From Armatimonadaceae bacterium (GTDB lineage: Bacteria > Armatimonadota > Armatimonadia > Armatimonadales > Armatimonadaceae), in contig JAUJOK010000037.1 of NCBI GenBank assembly GCA_030447685.1, forward strand, positions 1 to 56,782: 56,782 nt of DNA. Direction: 5' to 3'. Each line of letters starts with the position of its first letter. Position 1 is the first letter of the stretch. Under the pieces are notes generated by a model. It was not told where the DNA came from and did not search any database. It worked only from the letters and a program-made list of their open reading frames with translations. A program made the translations under genes and the position numbers. This document shows positions 24,756 through 34,430 of the stretch, one piece after another.

Positions 24756-25933
24756 CAGGCCCCCGCCTCCGGCGGTGCTGCGATGCGCCGCTGCAAAAGG
24801 AGAGACGAAACCGGGTGGGGAGGCAGGTCATCTGCCTCCCCGGCTGCTTCGGCGGCCATAAGAACGCGATTGCGCCCGGCCTGCTTCGCCGCATACAGCG
24901 TCCGGTCCGCCGATTCCAAAAGGGCTTGGGCCGTCTGTGTCGGCTCGAGGGTTGCGACGCCCGCGCTGAAGGTCAGCGGGCGCGGCAGCGCCTCCCCTTC
25001 ATGCTGGATGATACCTGCTGCGGTCGCGCGGATGCGGTCTACAAGCGCTCGAAGTCCCTCGGCGTCCGTTTCCGGCGCAAGCAGCACAAACTCCTCACCG
25101 CCGATCCGGCAAACCACATCGCCCGCGCGGCAGGAGTGGCGCAGCAGGCTTCCCAGCAGGCGCAGCGCAGAGTCGCCCGCCGCATGGCCGAAGGTGTCAT
25201 TCCAGCACTTCAGATGATCCACATCGATCATCGCCAGCGACAGCAGCGTGCCCGCGCGCCGAGCGCGAGCCACCTCCTCGCTCAGCCGCTGGTCCAGAAA
25301 CCGACGGTTGTATAGCCCCGTCAGCGGATCGCGCAGCGCCATCTCCCGGTTGCGGCGCGCTTCGCGCCGCACTTCCCGTAGCTGTTTGCCCTGCTGCTCC
25401 GCGTACAGGCCCAGCAGCACCACCGCCGTCGTGTTCTGGAACGCCCAGAGCGCGATCAGTGTCAGGTCGGCGGCGGATTCCGGGGCACGGATCAGGGCGA
25501 CAGGAATGGCCGCGCCCAGGGCCAGCAGCGCGGAAAGGAGCGCGCCGCGCCGTCCCCACAGCAGCGATTGCAGGTATCCCAGCAGTGAATAGGCGGGCAG
25601 CGCGAACAGGATGCTCGGACTCGCCACCACAGTCACAATAAACAGGATCAGAAAATCGACGACCGAAAGCGTCGTGACCCAGTCGCGCGTGAAGCGGTCG
25701 CGGCGGGTGACACCTGCCGCCAGCATCGTGGTCAGCGCCCAGACAATGGCGAGCGCGAACAGCGTCATGCGCTCCTCTTCCGGCGCGGCGATGGGAATTG
25801 CTACCAGCACGGGCAGCATCAACACGATGCGTGTCAGCAGCGCCCCTCGCTGGAGGAAATGGGGAGTGGGGGAAGTTGTTTCTGGCCTGGTTTTTCGACG
25901 GGTTTTTGTTTTACCGATGGCTCGGATGGGCAT
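24752..25933 (-). CDS. Diguanylate cyclase with N-terminal membrane domain
   Basis: A 393-residue protein that makes cyclic di-GMP from two GTP. About six transmembrane helices (35-185) precede a linker helix and the GGDEF domain. Key parts: DPLTGLYNRRFLDQRL near 202-217, MIDVDHLKCWNDTFGH near 235-250 with the metal Asp, and the active-site GGEEF at 278-282. The inhibitory I-site RAGD is present five residues before it, so product inhibition is likely. No other output domain. CAGGAGA precedes the ATG at 25933. It diverges from the MutL-type gene, and its TAA overlaps the TAA of the convergent TPM-like gene. Confidence 0.93.
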   Translation of the reverse strand: MPIRAIGKTKTRRKTRPETTSPTPHFLQRGALLTRIVLMLPVLVAIPIAAPEEERMTLFALAIVWALTTMLAAGVTRRDRFTRDWVTTLSVVDFLILFIVTVVASPSILFALPAYSLLGYLQSLLWGRRGALLSALLALGAAIPVALIRAPESAADLTLIALWAFQNTTAVVLLGLYAEQQGKQLREVRREARRNREMALRDPLTGLYNRRFLDQRLSEEVARARRAGTLLSLAMIDVDHLKCWNDTFGHAAGDSALRLLGSLLRHSCRAGDVVCRIGGEEFVLLAPETDAEGLRALVDRIRATAAGIIQHEGEALPRPLTFSAGVATLEPTQTAQALLESADRTLYAAKQAGRNRVLMAAEAAGEADDLPPHPVSSLLLQRRIAAPPEAGAC

Positions 25934-25976
25934 ACTATGTCTCCTGTTTGCCTGTCTGTGCAAAGACCGTGCCGGT

Positions 25977-26006
25977 TTGCGGCCCCAAATGCCCGTGTGC
26001 TACAAT
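25977..26006 (+). promoter_or_regulatory. Probable promoter of the MutL-type ASKHA gene
   Basis: TTGCGG (25977-25982), 18 bases, TACAAT (26001-26006). Transcription near 26013 would leave a 22-base leader with GGGGGAAC before the TTG start. Confidence 0.55.
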
Positions 26007-26034
26007 ACAGCACGAATCAGGGGGAACTCTTTCT

Positions 26035-27831
26035 TTGGCGGAAATACGATCCATCTTAGCGACCGACTGCGGCAGCACCACAACCAAGGCTATTCTTATT
26101 GAGCGACGGGGCGATGAGTATCGCCTTGTCACACGCGGCGAGGCCCCGACCACGGTGGAAGCGCCCTTTGACGATGTCACCGTGGGCGTCACGAACGCCG
26201 TACGTGAGGTCGAGGAGCTTTCCGGCAAGACGCTGATCGGCGCGGACGGGAAAGTCATTACGCCTGCACAGGATGAGAAGACCGGCGTGGATCTGTACCT
26301 TTCCACCTCGTCGGCGGGCGGCGGTTTGCAGATGACCGTCGCCGGGGTGGTCAAGGAGATGAGCGCGGAGTCCGCCGAGCGCGCGGCGCTGGGTGCGGGC
26401 GCGATCATTATGGATGTGGTCGCCGTCAACGACGGGCGCAAGGACTGGGAAAAAGTACAGCGCATCCGCGAGCTGCGCCCCGACATGATTTTGATGAGCG
26501 GCGGCACGGACGGCGGCACCGTCACCCACCTTCAGGAACTGGCTGAACTGATTCGCTCCGCCGACCCGCGCCCGCGCCTGGGGGTGGGCCTGAAGCTGCC
26601 GGTCATCTACGCGGGCAACACCGACGCCACCGGAGCTGTGCAGGAAACACTGGGCGACGTGGTGGACGTGCGCGCCGTGGCGAACCTGCGCCCGACCATG
26701 GACCGGGAAAACCTGTACCCGGCCCGCGAAGCCATCCACGAACTGTTTCTGGAGCACGTCATGCAGCAGGCTCCCGGCTACGGCAAGCTCAAGACGTGGA
26801 CCAGCGCGGGCATCATGAGCACCCCGAACGCGGTCGGCAAGATCATGGAGACCATCGCCCGTGAGCGCAACATCAACGCTTTGGGTGTGGATATCGGCGG
26901 CGCAACTACGGACGTTTTCTCGGTCTTCGGCGGTGTCTACAACCGCACGGTTTCCGCCAACCTGGGCATGAGCTATTCCATCTGCAATGTCCTGCGCGAG
27001 GCCGGGCTGGAAAACATCAAGCGCTGGATTCCCTTTTCCGAAGAGGACGCTTATATCCGCAACCAGCTACGCAACAAAATGATTCGCCCGACCACCATCC
27101 CGCAGGATTTGCGTGATTTGCAGATTGAGCAGGCGACCGCCCGCGAAGCGCTGCGCCTCGCCTTTGAGCACCACAAATCGCTGGCGCGCGAAATGGTCGG
27201 CGTCCAGAAGCAGCGCGATATCGGCGATATTTTCGAGCAAAAGGGCGGCGGTAAAACGCTCGTCAACCTGTTCAACCTGGACATGATTATCGGCTCCGGC
27301 GGCGTTCTGTCGCACGCCCCGGAGCGCGCCCAGTCCGCCCTAATGATGATGGATGCCTACGCGCCCGAGGGCAAAACCAGCCTGACCGTGGACTCTATCT
27401 TCATGATGCCGCAGTTGGGAATTTTATCTACACTTCAGCCGGTCGCCGCCACGCAGGTCTTCGAGCGCGACTGCCTGATTCGCCTCGGTGACTGCATCGC
27501 TCCCGTCGGCACCGCTCGCGATGGCGAAGACTGCGTCACCGTCACCCTCAACGGTCAAAGTACCGCCGTTCCCTTCGGCACGATCCGCGTCCTGCCGCTC
27601 GGTGAAGGCGAAACCGCCACCATCGAAGCCCGCCCCGCCCGCGCCTTCGATTTGGGACAGGGCCGGGGCAAGGCTACCACTTTCCCCGTCATCGGCGGCG
27701 TCGTCGGCCTGATCATCGACGCCCGTGGCCGCCCCATCGCCCTGCCCACCGACGGCCCCGCCCGCGTCGCCAAACTGCGCGAATGGCTGACCGCAATGGG
27801 GCGGCGCAGAGATAGCGAAGACGTGCAATAG
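26035..27831 (+). CDS. MutL/GlmL-family ASKHA protein (B12-mutase reactivase-like)
   Basis: A 598-residue member of the glutamate mutase MutL family (PF13941), unrelated to the DNA-repair MutL. The ATPase core of the actin/sugar-kinase/Hsp70 fold is clear: phosphate-1 loop ATDCGSTTTKAIL near 8-20, LMSGGTDGGTVTHLQEL near 150, a second phosphate loop ALGVDIGGATTDVFSVFGG near 282-300, and an adenosine motif DMIIGSGGVLSHAP near 420. In clostridia this protein accompanies B12-dependent glutamate mutase and probably reactivates it or inserts cobalamin. No mutase subunits are encoded here; the nearest B12 enzyme is metH downstream. The start is TTG with a strong ribosome site; the longer frame upstream crosses the divergent promoter. 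Confidence 0.88.
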   Translation: MAEIRSILATDCGSTTTKAILIERRGDEYRLVTRGEAPTTVEAPFDDVTVGVTNAVREVEELSGKTLIGADGKVITPAQDEKTGVDLYLSTSSAGGGLQMTVAGVVKEMSAESAERAALGAGAIIMDVVAVNDGRKDWEKVQRIRELRPDMILMSGGTDGGTVTHLQELAELIRSADPRPRLGVGLKLPVIYAGNTDATGAVQETLGDVVDVRAVANLRPTMDRENLYPAREAIHELFLEHVMQQAPGYGKLKTWTSAGIMSTPNAVGKIMETIARERNINALGVDIGGATTDVFSVFGGVYNRTVSANLGMSYSICNVLREAGLENIKRWIPFSEEDAYIRNQLRNKMIRPTTIPQDLRDLQIEQATAREALRLAFEHHKSLAREMVGVQKQRDIGDIFEQKGGGKTLVNLFNLDMIIGSGGVLSHAPERAQSALMMMDAYAPEGKTSLTVDSIFMMPQLGILSTLQPVAATQVFERDCLIRLGDCIAPVGTARDGEDCVTVTLNGQSTAVPFGTIRVLPLGEGETATIEARPARAFDLGQGRGKATTFPVIGGVVGLIIDARGRPIALPTDGPARVAKLREWLTAMGRRRDSEDVQ

Positions 27832-27858
27832 TTAGATCGCAGGCACAGGACAGGCGTA

Positions 27859-28246
27859 ATGAACCAAGAGCAAGAGAGCTTGTTCGAGCCTTCGTCAGAG
27901 CAGATAAAAACCGCTACTTGAGTTGCTCGCTAACCCGAAGCGGCGGAACAAGGTCTTGGGCGACCTATACCACGTCCCTGGAATATTGCAGCCCGGACAG
28001 AGTGGATTGCTAACCACGACAACACACCGCAGACCGTTGAGGCGTTGCTAAGGCACAAGGGGGGTGACGTTCTCATCTCGCCGGAAGACGTTTAGATCAG
28101 CAGGAGATGCCTCTTCGGGCAACTTGGACAATGTCGTCGGGACCGGTGCCATTGTGTGTTCTATACCCAGGGCAGTTAGCCTACTACAAAGGAGAGAGAG
28201 AGCGAGCGTCCTTGAATACAAGCCACACGCGGTCCAACCGCTTTAA
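27859..28246 (+). pseudogene. Conserved hypothetical protein, multiple frameshifts
   Basis: Joined across frames, the segments read as one protein of about 125 residues: YLELLANPKRRNKVLGDLYH, then ARTEWIANHDNTPQTVEALL, RHKGGDVLISPEDV, EMPLRATLDNVVGTGAIVCS and IPGQLAYYKGERE, ending VLEYKPHAVQPL. It resembles, from memory, small bacterial hypothetical proteins with an ...VVGSGMGT...PGRLAYYEGE... core; I know no function. At least four single-base indels break it, for example an extra C at ATACCC near 28172. AGGACAGG precedes the ATG. Confidence 0.5.
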
Positions 28247-28839
28247 TAAAGACGATACCAGGAAGTTGTTCCTGTGTGCCGGTACGCGCAGATGACAGGC
28301 TGGAAGTTGCTTCGGTTGCCGTAAGATGTTCCGCCCTCTCAACGATACAAGGCACCGAGCGGAACATCCAGCGCACTAGATACCCGTACTGACTGCAAGA
28401 CATGGGACTCAACTTCAAAGCTCCCGGCAGAGCGATGTGCGTCAATGGCGCCTGCAAATGCTCCACGAACAGGGTCTGACGTGGCATGACTGCGGCTGTG
28501 GCGGCAGCGGCCTGGATTAGCACGCTACGCGAAGCAAAGGAACTTGCTTGATGAGCGACAGTCAGAACGCTGGGGCGCGGCTGGTTTGTCTGGAAAAATA
28601 AATGCAGATAGCTACCGAGGGTGTGGAGTGGGAGGATTGACAAAGTAATGCAAACCCGTGGCTGAGGACGGGATACTCGCTTCGACAGGCGCACCGCGAT
28701 GAATCTTTCCCGTGAAGGGGACGACGGAATCCGCGAGTACCGTCTGAACGGGGTAGATCGCCGCTTTTCTACCGGCGCTCGCATAGCGAAAGCGTTTCGT
28801 TCATGAAGCAAAACCGGTAACCCGTTGCAAATTTGCTGG
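28247..28839. other. Indel-riddled stretch with coding-like fragments
   Basis: No intact gene. On the plus strand short fragments look protein-like: QWRLQMLHEQGLTWHDCGCG near 28456-28515, LARYAKQRNLLDERQSERWG near 28519-28578, and a 35-codon frame at 28699-28806 (MNLSREGDDGIREYRLNGVD...). They probably belong to one or two small genes whose frames are lost like those around them. A 313-codon minus-strand frame here has no family features and I treat it as spurious. Confidence 0.4.
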
Positions 28840-28960
28840 ATGAAAGACGATCCACTGTTTGATGCCTGGTGTGATTCCATGTCGGAATACCGGCGTGAAC
28901 GGGACGTGGAACTGGCGCGGGAAGAGCAGCAGGCAGCGTGGCCGGTATGTCCTCGACACC
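28840..28960 (+). pseudogene. Antitoxin-like small protein fragment
   Basis: The frame MKDDPLFDAWCDSMSEYRRE continues RDVELAREEQQAAW and then loses its stop by a shift. Its charged, helical character and position directly before a PIN-domain toxin suggest the C-terminal part of a VapB-type or similar antitoxin. The N-terminal DNA-binding part is not recognisable because of upstream indels. Confidence 0.45.
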
Positions 28961-29345
28961 GATACGTTTTCGCTGTATCGCCACGGGAATACTCAGGCTG
29001 GTATCTGAAGACTCTGTCGGCAGTGGGGAGACGGCGGTCACTGTCATCACCGTGGAAGAGACTTATCCGGGTGGTACGGGCAGATACGCCGCGCTCGGAA
29101 CGATGCGGAAACAGCAATGTTTTACCAACGGCTTGGCGACGGTTCGCTTGCTGGCGCGGTTTCGATCCTGACCTGACGGAAGCCTTGCGCGTTACAATGA
29201 CCTGCGACGCCTTCGGCTCAACGTGGGGCCAATGGATTTACGCATTGCGGCTATCGTGCTCGAAGAAGAGGCAACGCTCGTTACCCGGAACACGCGCGAC
29301 TTTGGGCGCGTGCCGAACCTGAGAATTGAAGATTGGACCGTATGA
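28938..29345 (+). pseudogene. vapC: VapC-type PIN-domain toxin, frameshifted
   Basis: Joined over at least three shifts, this is a complete PIN-domain ribonuclease of about 135 residues. Motifs: RYVLDTDTFSLYRHGN (first catalytic Asp), SGETAVTVITVEE (Glu), then GWYGQIRRARNDAETAMFYQ, ARYNDLRRLRLNVGPMDLRI with the next acid, and IAAIVLEEEATLVTRNTRDF then RVPNLRIEDWTV. This is the tRNA/RNA-cleaving half of a VapBC toxin-antitoxin pair. Its final codons overlap the metH start (ATGA). The motifs survive, so the shifts may be artefacts. Confidence 0.82.
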
Positions 29346-32300
29346 AAGATATTCGCGAAGAACTGAAGAAGCGCATCCTCGTTATTGACGGCGCGATGGG
29401 CACGATGATCCAGAAGTACCGCTTCGAGGAGGCCGATTATCGGGGCGAGCGGTTCGGCGATCACCCGGTAGACCTCAAGAACAACAACGAGGCGCTGATG
29501 CTGGTGCGCCCGGACGTTATCGAGGAGATTCACGCGGCGTATCTGGATGCGGGCGCGGACATTATCGAGACGAACACGTTCAACGCGAATTCCATCTCGG
29601 CGGCGGACTTCGAGATGGCCGATCTGGTGCGCGAGTTCAATGTGACGGCGGCCCAGATCGCGCGCCGTGCCGCCGATGCCGCCGAGGTCAAAGACCCATC
29701 ACGGTCCCGGTGGGTGGCGGAGCGCTCGGCCCGTGCACGCGCAGTGCGTCGGTGATTGTGGATTCCGACCGGCCCGCGTACCGCAACGTCACGTATGACG
29801 AACTGGTCGCGGCGTACTATGAGCAGGCGAGCGCGCTTCTGGAAGGCGGCGCGGACCTGCTGCTGTGCGAAACGACGTTCGATACGCTGAACCTGAAGGC
29901 GGCGCTGTTCGCTATCCAGAAGCTGTTCGACGACGGCGGGCGCGAAGTGCCGGTTATGGCGTCGCTGACGATTACGGACCTGGCCGGGGGCAACCTGTCC
30001 GGCCAGAATCTGGAAGCGATGTGGAATTCTATCTCCCACGCGCCGCTGCTTTCCGTCGGTCTGAACTGCGGCTTCGGGCCGGATGTACCGCCCGCTGGTC
30101 GAGCTTTCGCGCCTCGCGCCGATCTATATGAGCGTCTATCCGAACGCGGGCCTGCCCAACCCGCTCGCCGAGACGGGCTTTGACCTGAATGAGCCGGAGA
30201 TGACCCCGGCGATACGCGAGTGGGCCGAGAACGGCTGGCTCAATATCATCGGCGGCTGCTGCGGCACGACGCCGGAGTTTATTCGCGGCTTCGCCAATGC
30301 GGTGAAGGCCTTGCGCCGCGCGTCCCGCCGACCGTGGAGCCGCTTCTGCGCCTGTCGGGCACACAGCCGCTGACGGTGCGTCCGGAGGCGAATTTATAAA
30401 TATCGGGGAGCGGACGAATATCACCGGGTCGCCCAAGTTCTCGAAGCTGATTCTGGCGGGCAATTACGAGGAGGCGCTTTCGGTCGCGCAGCAGCAGGTG
30501 GATAACGGCGCGCAGATCATCGACATCAACATGGACGAGGGAATGCTCGATTCCGTCGCCGCCATGACGACGTTTATGAACCTGATTCAGGGCGAGCCGG
30601 GAATCTACACGCCGATCATGGTGGACAGCTCCAAGTTCTCCGTGATTGAAGCCGGGCTGAAGTGCTGTGTCGGCAAGGGCGTAGTCAACTCCATCAGCCT
30701 GAAAGAGGGCGAGGAAAACTTCAAGGAGCAGGCGCGGCTGGTGCGGCGTTACGGCGCGGCGGTCGTGGTTATGGCTTTCGATGAGCAGGGGCAGGCCGAC
30801 AACTACCAGCGGCGCATCGAAATCTGCGCGCGTTCCTATAAGATACTGACCGAGGAGGTCGGGTTCCCGCCGCAGGACATTATCTTCGACCCCAACATCC
30901 TGACCGTGGCGACGGGCCTGGAACAGCACAACAATTACGCAGTCGATTTTATCGAGGCGACGCGCTGGATCAAGCAGAACCTGCCCGGCGCGAAGGTATC
31001 GGGCGGCGTTTCCAATATCTCGTTCTCGTTCCGGGGCAACAATACGGTGCGCGAGGCGATGCACGCGGCGTTTCTGTATCATGCCATCCGCGCCGGTCTG
31101 GACATGGGAATCGTCAATGCCGGGATGCTGGCCGTCTACGAGGAGATTCCCAAGACCTGCTGGAACTGGTCGAGGACGTGCTGCTGAACCGCCGCCCGGA
31201 CGCCACCGACCGCCTGGTCGCCTTCGCCGAAACGGTGAAGGGGAAGGGGAAGAAGGAGGCGAAAGAGGAGGAGACATGGCGGCAGGGGACGGTCGAGGAG
31301 CGGCTGGGGCACGCTTGCTGAAGGGCTGACCGACTATATCGACGTGGACATCGAGGAGGCGCGGCAGAAATACCCGCGTCCGCTCTCCATCATCGAAGGG
31401 CCGCTGATGGACGGCATGAACGTCGTCGGCGATCTGTTCGGCGCGGGCAAGATGTTTCTGCCGCAGGTGGTGAAATCCGCGCGCGTGATGAAAAAGCCGT
31501 CGCCAGCTCTGCTGCCTTACATGGAGGCGGAAAAAGAGGCGAGCGGGCTGCATCAGGCGCAGGGCAAGGGCTGCTGGCGACAGTGAAGGGCGATGTGCAT
31601 GACATCGGCAAGAACATCGTCGGTGTCGTGCTGGGCTGCAACAACTACGAAGTCATCGACCTGGGCGTGATGGTGTCGTCCGACCAGATTCTGCGGACGG
31701 CGCGCGAGCGGAGTGAACGTGGATGTTATCGGTCTGTCCGGCCTGATCACGCCGTCGCTGGACGAGATGATCCATGTGGCCCGCGAAATGAAGCGCGAGG
31801 GCTTTACGGTGCCGCTGCTTATCGGCGGGGCGACCACCAGCCGCGTGCATACCGCCGTCAAGATCGCGCGCGTACCCGCACGGCGTCGTCCATGTCCTGG
31901 ATGCGTCGCGCGCGGTCGGCGTCGTCGGTAATCTGATTAGCGAGGATGCGCGGGCGTCGTTCCTGGAAAAGAACGAGGCGGAACAGCAGACGGCGCGCGA
32001 GGCGCACGCGGGCAAGCGGCGCGAGAAAGCCATGCTGCCCATCGAGGTCGCCCGCGCCCGCCGCACGCCCATCGAGTGGAAGGCCGAGGACATCGCCGCG
32101 CCGTCGTTTACCGGCGTGCGCGTATTAGATAATTACCCGCTGGAAGAACTGGTGCCGTATATCGACTGGTCGCCGTTCTTTATCACCTGGGAACTGCACG
32201 GCAAGTACCTGAAGCTGTTCGATGACCCGGTCGTCGGCGAGCGGGCAAAGGAGTTGTTCGCGGACGCTCAGGAACTGCTGGATAAGATCGTCCGCGAAAA

Positions 32301-33078
32301 GCTGCTCATCCGCGCGTGGCGTCTACGGCATCTTCCCGGCGAATGCAGGCGGCGATGATGTGGAGGTGTACGCGGACGAGCGGCGCGACACGGTTTTGAC
32401 AAAGTTCCATATGCTGCGCCAGCAGTCCCAAAAGTCGGCGGGCGAGTTCAACAAGTCACTGGCCGATTTCATCGCCCCGAGAGAGACGGGCCTGCCGGAC
32501 TATATCGGCGGCTTCGCGGTGACGGCGGGAATCGGCGCGGAGGAACTGTCGGCGAAGTTCAAAGCGGAGCACGACGATTACAACGCAATCATGGTCAGCG
32601 CGCTGGCTGACCGCCTGGCCGAGGCGTTCGCGGAGCGGCTGCACCAAATCGCGCGCGAGGACTGGGGCTACGGTAAAACCGAAAATCTTACCAACGATGA
32701 CCTGATTCGGGAGCGGTACCGGGGCATCCGGCCCGCGCCGGGCTATCCGGCCTGCCCCGATCACACGGAACGCAAGACCATCTTCGACCTGCTGGACGTG
32801 GAAAAAATTGGCATCTACCATACGGAAAGTATGGCGATGCATCCGGAAGCTCGGTGTCCGGCTGGCTTTTGGCGCACCCGAAGGCCGATTATTTCTCAGT
32901 CGGAAAGATCGAGCGCGACCAGGTGGAGGAGTACGCGGCGCGCAAGGGCATGGCGGTGGAGACGGTGGAGCGGTGGCTGTCGCCGAACCTGAACTACGAC
33001 CCGGATGCCGACCGCGCGACCACCGGTATCGCGCTCGCTCCGACGCCGGAGCGCCGCGCCGAAGAGATGGTGGATTAA
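29342..33078 (+). pseudogene. metH: Cobalamin-dependent methionine synthase, about 13 frameshifts
   Basis: MetH moves methyl from methyltetrahydrofolate to homocysteine through cob(I)alamin. Read across frames, all four modules are present in order over 3.74 kb, about 1,245 codons as expected. Homocysteine domain 29342-30310: VIDGAMGTMIQKY, ADIIETNTFNANS, zinc motif NIIGGCCGTTPEFIRG. Folate domain 30390-31150: [15 protein letters not shown]12 cap and B12-binding domains 31330-31990: [20 protein letters not shown] with the cobalt-ligating His. SAM activation domain 32000-33078: [10 protein letters not shown]. Single-base indels occur near 29695, 30080, 30312, 30395, 31153, 31313, 31327, 31500, 31569, 31705, 31869, 32318 and 32845, mostly losses in short runs. 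Every conserved motif survives, which favours sequence error over decay. Confidence 0.92.
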
Positions 33079-33108
33079 CCACGCGAAGGACAGATAAAGG
33101 ATAAACAC

Positions 33109-33810
33109 ATGTGCATGTTCTCCGGGCCGGTGGAGTATGTCCGCAATACGGATCTTCGCGAGGCTATCGGGAACCGGTACGCAGTTCATGATTTACAGTA
33201 TGTCCTATACGACCGACCGGGAGCTGGCGATGATTCTGCTGCCGGTCGCCTCGCGTGACGCACACCGCCGTTCGCTTCCTATCTCTGGATGGCTATGCGG
33301 ATTTCTTCAAGGACATGGTATCGGGGTTCCCAGAAATCGACCCGGCCAATATCCTTCTGTCTGTCCCTGGACGATTTTCCTGTGGAGCAGCCCACGCTGA
33401 AAGTGCATGGGGTCGGTGCCTACGACGCCAGCTTGTGCCGACGCTTGCTGCCTTCGAGCGCCTGGACGCGGGCTTCAGGCTTCCTGCCGACGTTTGGGAT
33501 GGCTTGCCGCAGTACCAGGATTATGGCTTCGCCGTCTTTGCTGCGCGTGCGATGAAGGGCCACCGCCAGGAGCCGCATCCGATGGCCTTTGAGTTTGTCA
33601 CACGCCTACACGGGCACGCTGTTCTTCCCCACGGTGCATGTGCATGATGGCGAAGCGCACGAACGGGCGGAGTTTGACCACTCGCATTATCAGGGGAAGG
33701 ATACGGTGCATCCTACAACGACGGCTTTTGTCAACGGGGTTGCCGTCTACTCTCAGAAGGAATTGGAGCGTCTTTACCGTAAGGAAAGTCGCTCCGAAAT
33801 CTGGAGGTGA
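33109..33810 (+). pseudogene. Conserved hypothetical protein, multiple frameshifts
   Basis: Joined across at least five shifts the product is about 233 residues. It starts MCMFSGPVEYVRNT, continues RIFARLSGTGTQFMIYSMSY, DRELAMILLPV, AVRFLSLDGYADFFKDMVSG, LVPTLAAFERLDAGFRLPAD and VWDGLPQYQDYGFAVF, then HPMAFEFVTR and TLFFPTVHVHDGEAHERAEF. The pattern resembles a widespread bacterial hypothetical family beginning MCMFS...V..T.IFAR; no function is known to me. AAAGGA precedes the ATG. It starts 30 bases after metH. First and last frames agree, so the net shift is zero. Confidence 0.55.
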
Positions 33811-33819
33811 GCAGTCAAG

Positions 33820-33999
33820 ATGCCTACGTTTCGCGCGAGAAGGCCGCGCGTTTTGTTGATGTGCAGAATAAAGGGCATTGTAGATGGTCAGCAGGCTTGC
33901 CGCGCCCTGGTGCTATTTGCGCGGGATGCTTGCCAATCAAGACACTCTGCTTGGTTCCCAGAGATGGTTGGGGCTGGCCCCGCGATTTGTACCGAAATA
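33820..33999 (+). pseudogene. Hypothetical small protein, frameshifted
   Basis: GGAGGTGA nine bases before an ATG is an excellent ribosome site, overlapping the previous stop. With two shifts the frame reads VSREKAARFVDVQ, KGIVDGQQACR and RGMLANQDTLLGSQRWLGLA ending at a TAA at 33997. About 60 residues; family unknown. It is the last gene in the indel-rich stretch. Bases 34000-34127 hold nothing I can identify apart from the next ribosome site. Confidence 0.4.
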
Positions 34000-34127
34000 A
34001 AAGGTTTTCCTGCAACAAAATAGAACTTACCGCCGTCTGCACATAAAGCAGCGGCAGCGGTAAACCGCTTTCCGCCATCGGCATCATTATTTCTGCGTTT
34101 CCGGGTTTCTTTGTAAGGAGGCACAAA

Positions 34128-34421
34128 ATGCCGGTTGAAGATGTAGAAATGGTCCGTTACGTGCGCCGGGAGTTGGCGCGTCGTCGTCTGGACACCGGAG
34201 AGACACAGGTCTGCGCCATGCGCGGCATCATCCACCTGAACGGGCGCGTCCGCCCGATTCGCGGCCACGAGGGCGACTTCGAGGCCGAGATTCACACGCT
34301 GTACAAGGTTCTCAAGCAGCGGGCGGGTGTTCGCGACGTGGTGATGGAGTGGAGCACGGGCAGCAATCGGATGAGCGAGCAGCCCAGGTCACGCGCTGCG
34401 CGAGGGCAGAAGGAAGACTGA
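34128..34421 (+). CDS. Small BON-like domain protein
   Basis: A 97-residue protein with a strong AAGGAGG site seven bases upstream. Residues 5-72 follow the pattern of a BON-type alpha/beta domain: an amphipathic helix (VRYVRRELARRRL), a strand with VCAMRGIIHLNGRVRPI, a second helix starting in EAEIHTLYKVLKQR and a final strand VRDVVMEW after AGVRD. The last 25 residues are polar and probably disordered. BON domains bind membranes or act as protein modules. The match is by pattern only. It is the first intact gene after the damaged stretch. Confidence 0.6.
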   Translation: MPVEDVEMVRYVRRELARRRLDTGETQVCAMRGIIHLNGRVRPIRGHEGDFEAEIHTLYKVLKQRAGVRDVVMEWSTGSNRMSEQPRSRAARGQKED

Positions 34422-34430
34422 CGCCCCGTA

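Noticed and set aside
28176..29117. 313-codon minus-strand open frame in the damaged zone
   Set aside because: Serine/arginine-rich with no motif, and it opposes clear VapC coding sequence on the plus strand.
29342..33078. Programmed frameshifting in metH
   Set aside because: There are about 13 shifts at unrelated sites without slippery-site plus pseudoknot patterns, and neighbouring unrelated genes are affected equally.
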